Source of the DNA: Streptomyces massasporeus
GTDB lineage: Bacteria; Actinomycetota; Actinomycetes; Streptomycetales; Streptomycetaceae
Length of the DNA stretch: 64,000 nucleotides
Direction of reading: 5' to 3'
NCBI RefSeq assembly: GCF_014648995.1
Contig: NZ_BMSE01000009.1
Coordinates: 240,649-304,648, forward strand
This document shows, in pieces, positions 63,788 through 64,000 of this stretch. The notes under the pieces are model-generated. The model worked only from the letters and a program-made list of their open reading frames with translations, was not told where the DNA came from and did no database searches. Position 1 is the stretch's first letter. Every line of letters starts with the position of its first letter. The translations under genes were made by a program, and so were the position numbers.

Positions 63788-64000
63788 ATGCTGATCGCTC
63801 AGCGTCCCTCGTTGACCGAAGAGGTCGTCGACGAATTCCGCTCCCGGTTCGTGATCGAGCCGCTGGAGCCGGGCTTCGGTTACACCCTCGGCAACTCCCT
63901 GCGCCGGACCCTCCTGTCCTCGATCCCGGGTGCGGCGGTGACGTCCATCCGCATCGACGGCGTGCTGCACGAGTTCACCACCGTGCCGGGCGTCAAGGAG
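63788..64000 (+). CDS. rpoA: DNA-directed RNA polymerase subunit alpha (3' end outside window)
   Basis: First 71 residues of the alpha subunit, which nucleates RNA polymerase assembly. LIAQRPSLTEEVVDEFRSRF at the start and the assembly motif GFGYTLGNSLRRTLLSSIPG near 36-55 are clear. The rest lies beyond the window. Confidence 0.97.
   Translation, partial: MLIAQRPSLTEEVVDEFRSRFVIEPLEPGFGYTLGNSLRRTLLSSIPGAAVTSIRIDGVLHEFTTVPGVKE

Overview
This is a high-GC, low-TTA actinobacterial chromosome segment that reads as Streptomyces. The evidence is the gene order (nuoMN, htpX, yajQ, tRNA-Thr/Met, rpmG, murB, add, aspC, tRNA-Trp, secE-nusG, rplKA, rplJL, rpoBC, rpsLG-fusA-tuf, S10/spc/alpha operons), frequent GTG/TTG starts, a 1161-residue RpoB whose rifampicin-region numbering (D427, H437, S442) matches the S. 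coelicolor/lividans numbering, and several intergenic repeats typical of the genus. The window opens inside nuoM and closes inside rpoA.

Left part (1-22.7 kb): complex I tail, membrane-protein housekeeping genes (htpX, yccF, an APC permease, a GlsB-like protein) and yajQ form the first block. It is followed by an accessory patch with an internally deleted tRNA-Tyr, a secreted protein, a frameshifted CAP-domain protein, a Rox-type rifamycin monooxygenase preceded by a rifamycin-associated element, and the scar of an MFS exporter. Then come an NAD(P)-binding protein, a CodA-like amidohydrolase that has lost most metal ligands, tRNA-Thr, tRNA-Met, rpmG and two MaoC dehydratase subunits. A TetR/MFS/ABM module follows with two matching operators. 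murB, add, aspC and tRNA-Trp lead into the core.

Core part (22.7-42.2 kb): secE-nusG, rplK-rplA, two paralogous lipoproteins, rplJ-rplL with an attenuator-like leader, rpoB-rpoC, a DUF1707 membrane protein and the str operon (rpsL, rpsG, fusA, tuf). Nearly identical 18-bp hairpins follow rplL and rpoC and so bracket rpoBC; they differ by two compensatory base-pair changes.

Accessory island (42.2-48.6 kb) between tuf and rpsJ: a NUDIX protein, a decayed XRE/DUF5753-DUF397 pair, a secreted S41 peptidase, three unassigned proteins, and an RHS polymorphic-toxin gene reduced to its N-terminal tag and last YD repeats. Two orphan genes follow the RHS scar where immunity genes would be expected.

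Right part (48.6-64 kb): the S10 operon (rpsJ to rpsQ), the spc operon (rplN to rplO), secY-adk-map, infA-rpmJ-rpsM-rpsK and the start of rpoA. A 24-nt hairpin-forming motif (23/24 identical) lies in both the rpsL and rpsJ leaders; weaker relatives precede rpsM and rplJ.

Main points of interest: the RAE-rox locus about 20 kb from its target gene rpoB, the collapsed RHS toxin with leftover downstream genes, the deleted tRNA-Tyr (a known type of integration site), the rpoBC-bracketing hairpins, and the shared ribosomal-protein leader motif. No intact CRISPR array, insertion sequence or prophage was seen. All family assignments were made by eye from the translated sequence.
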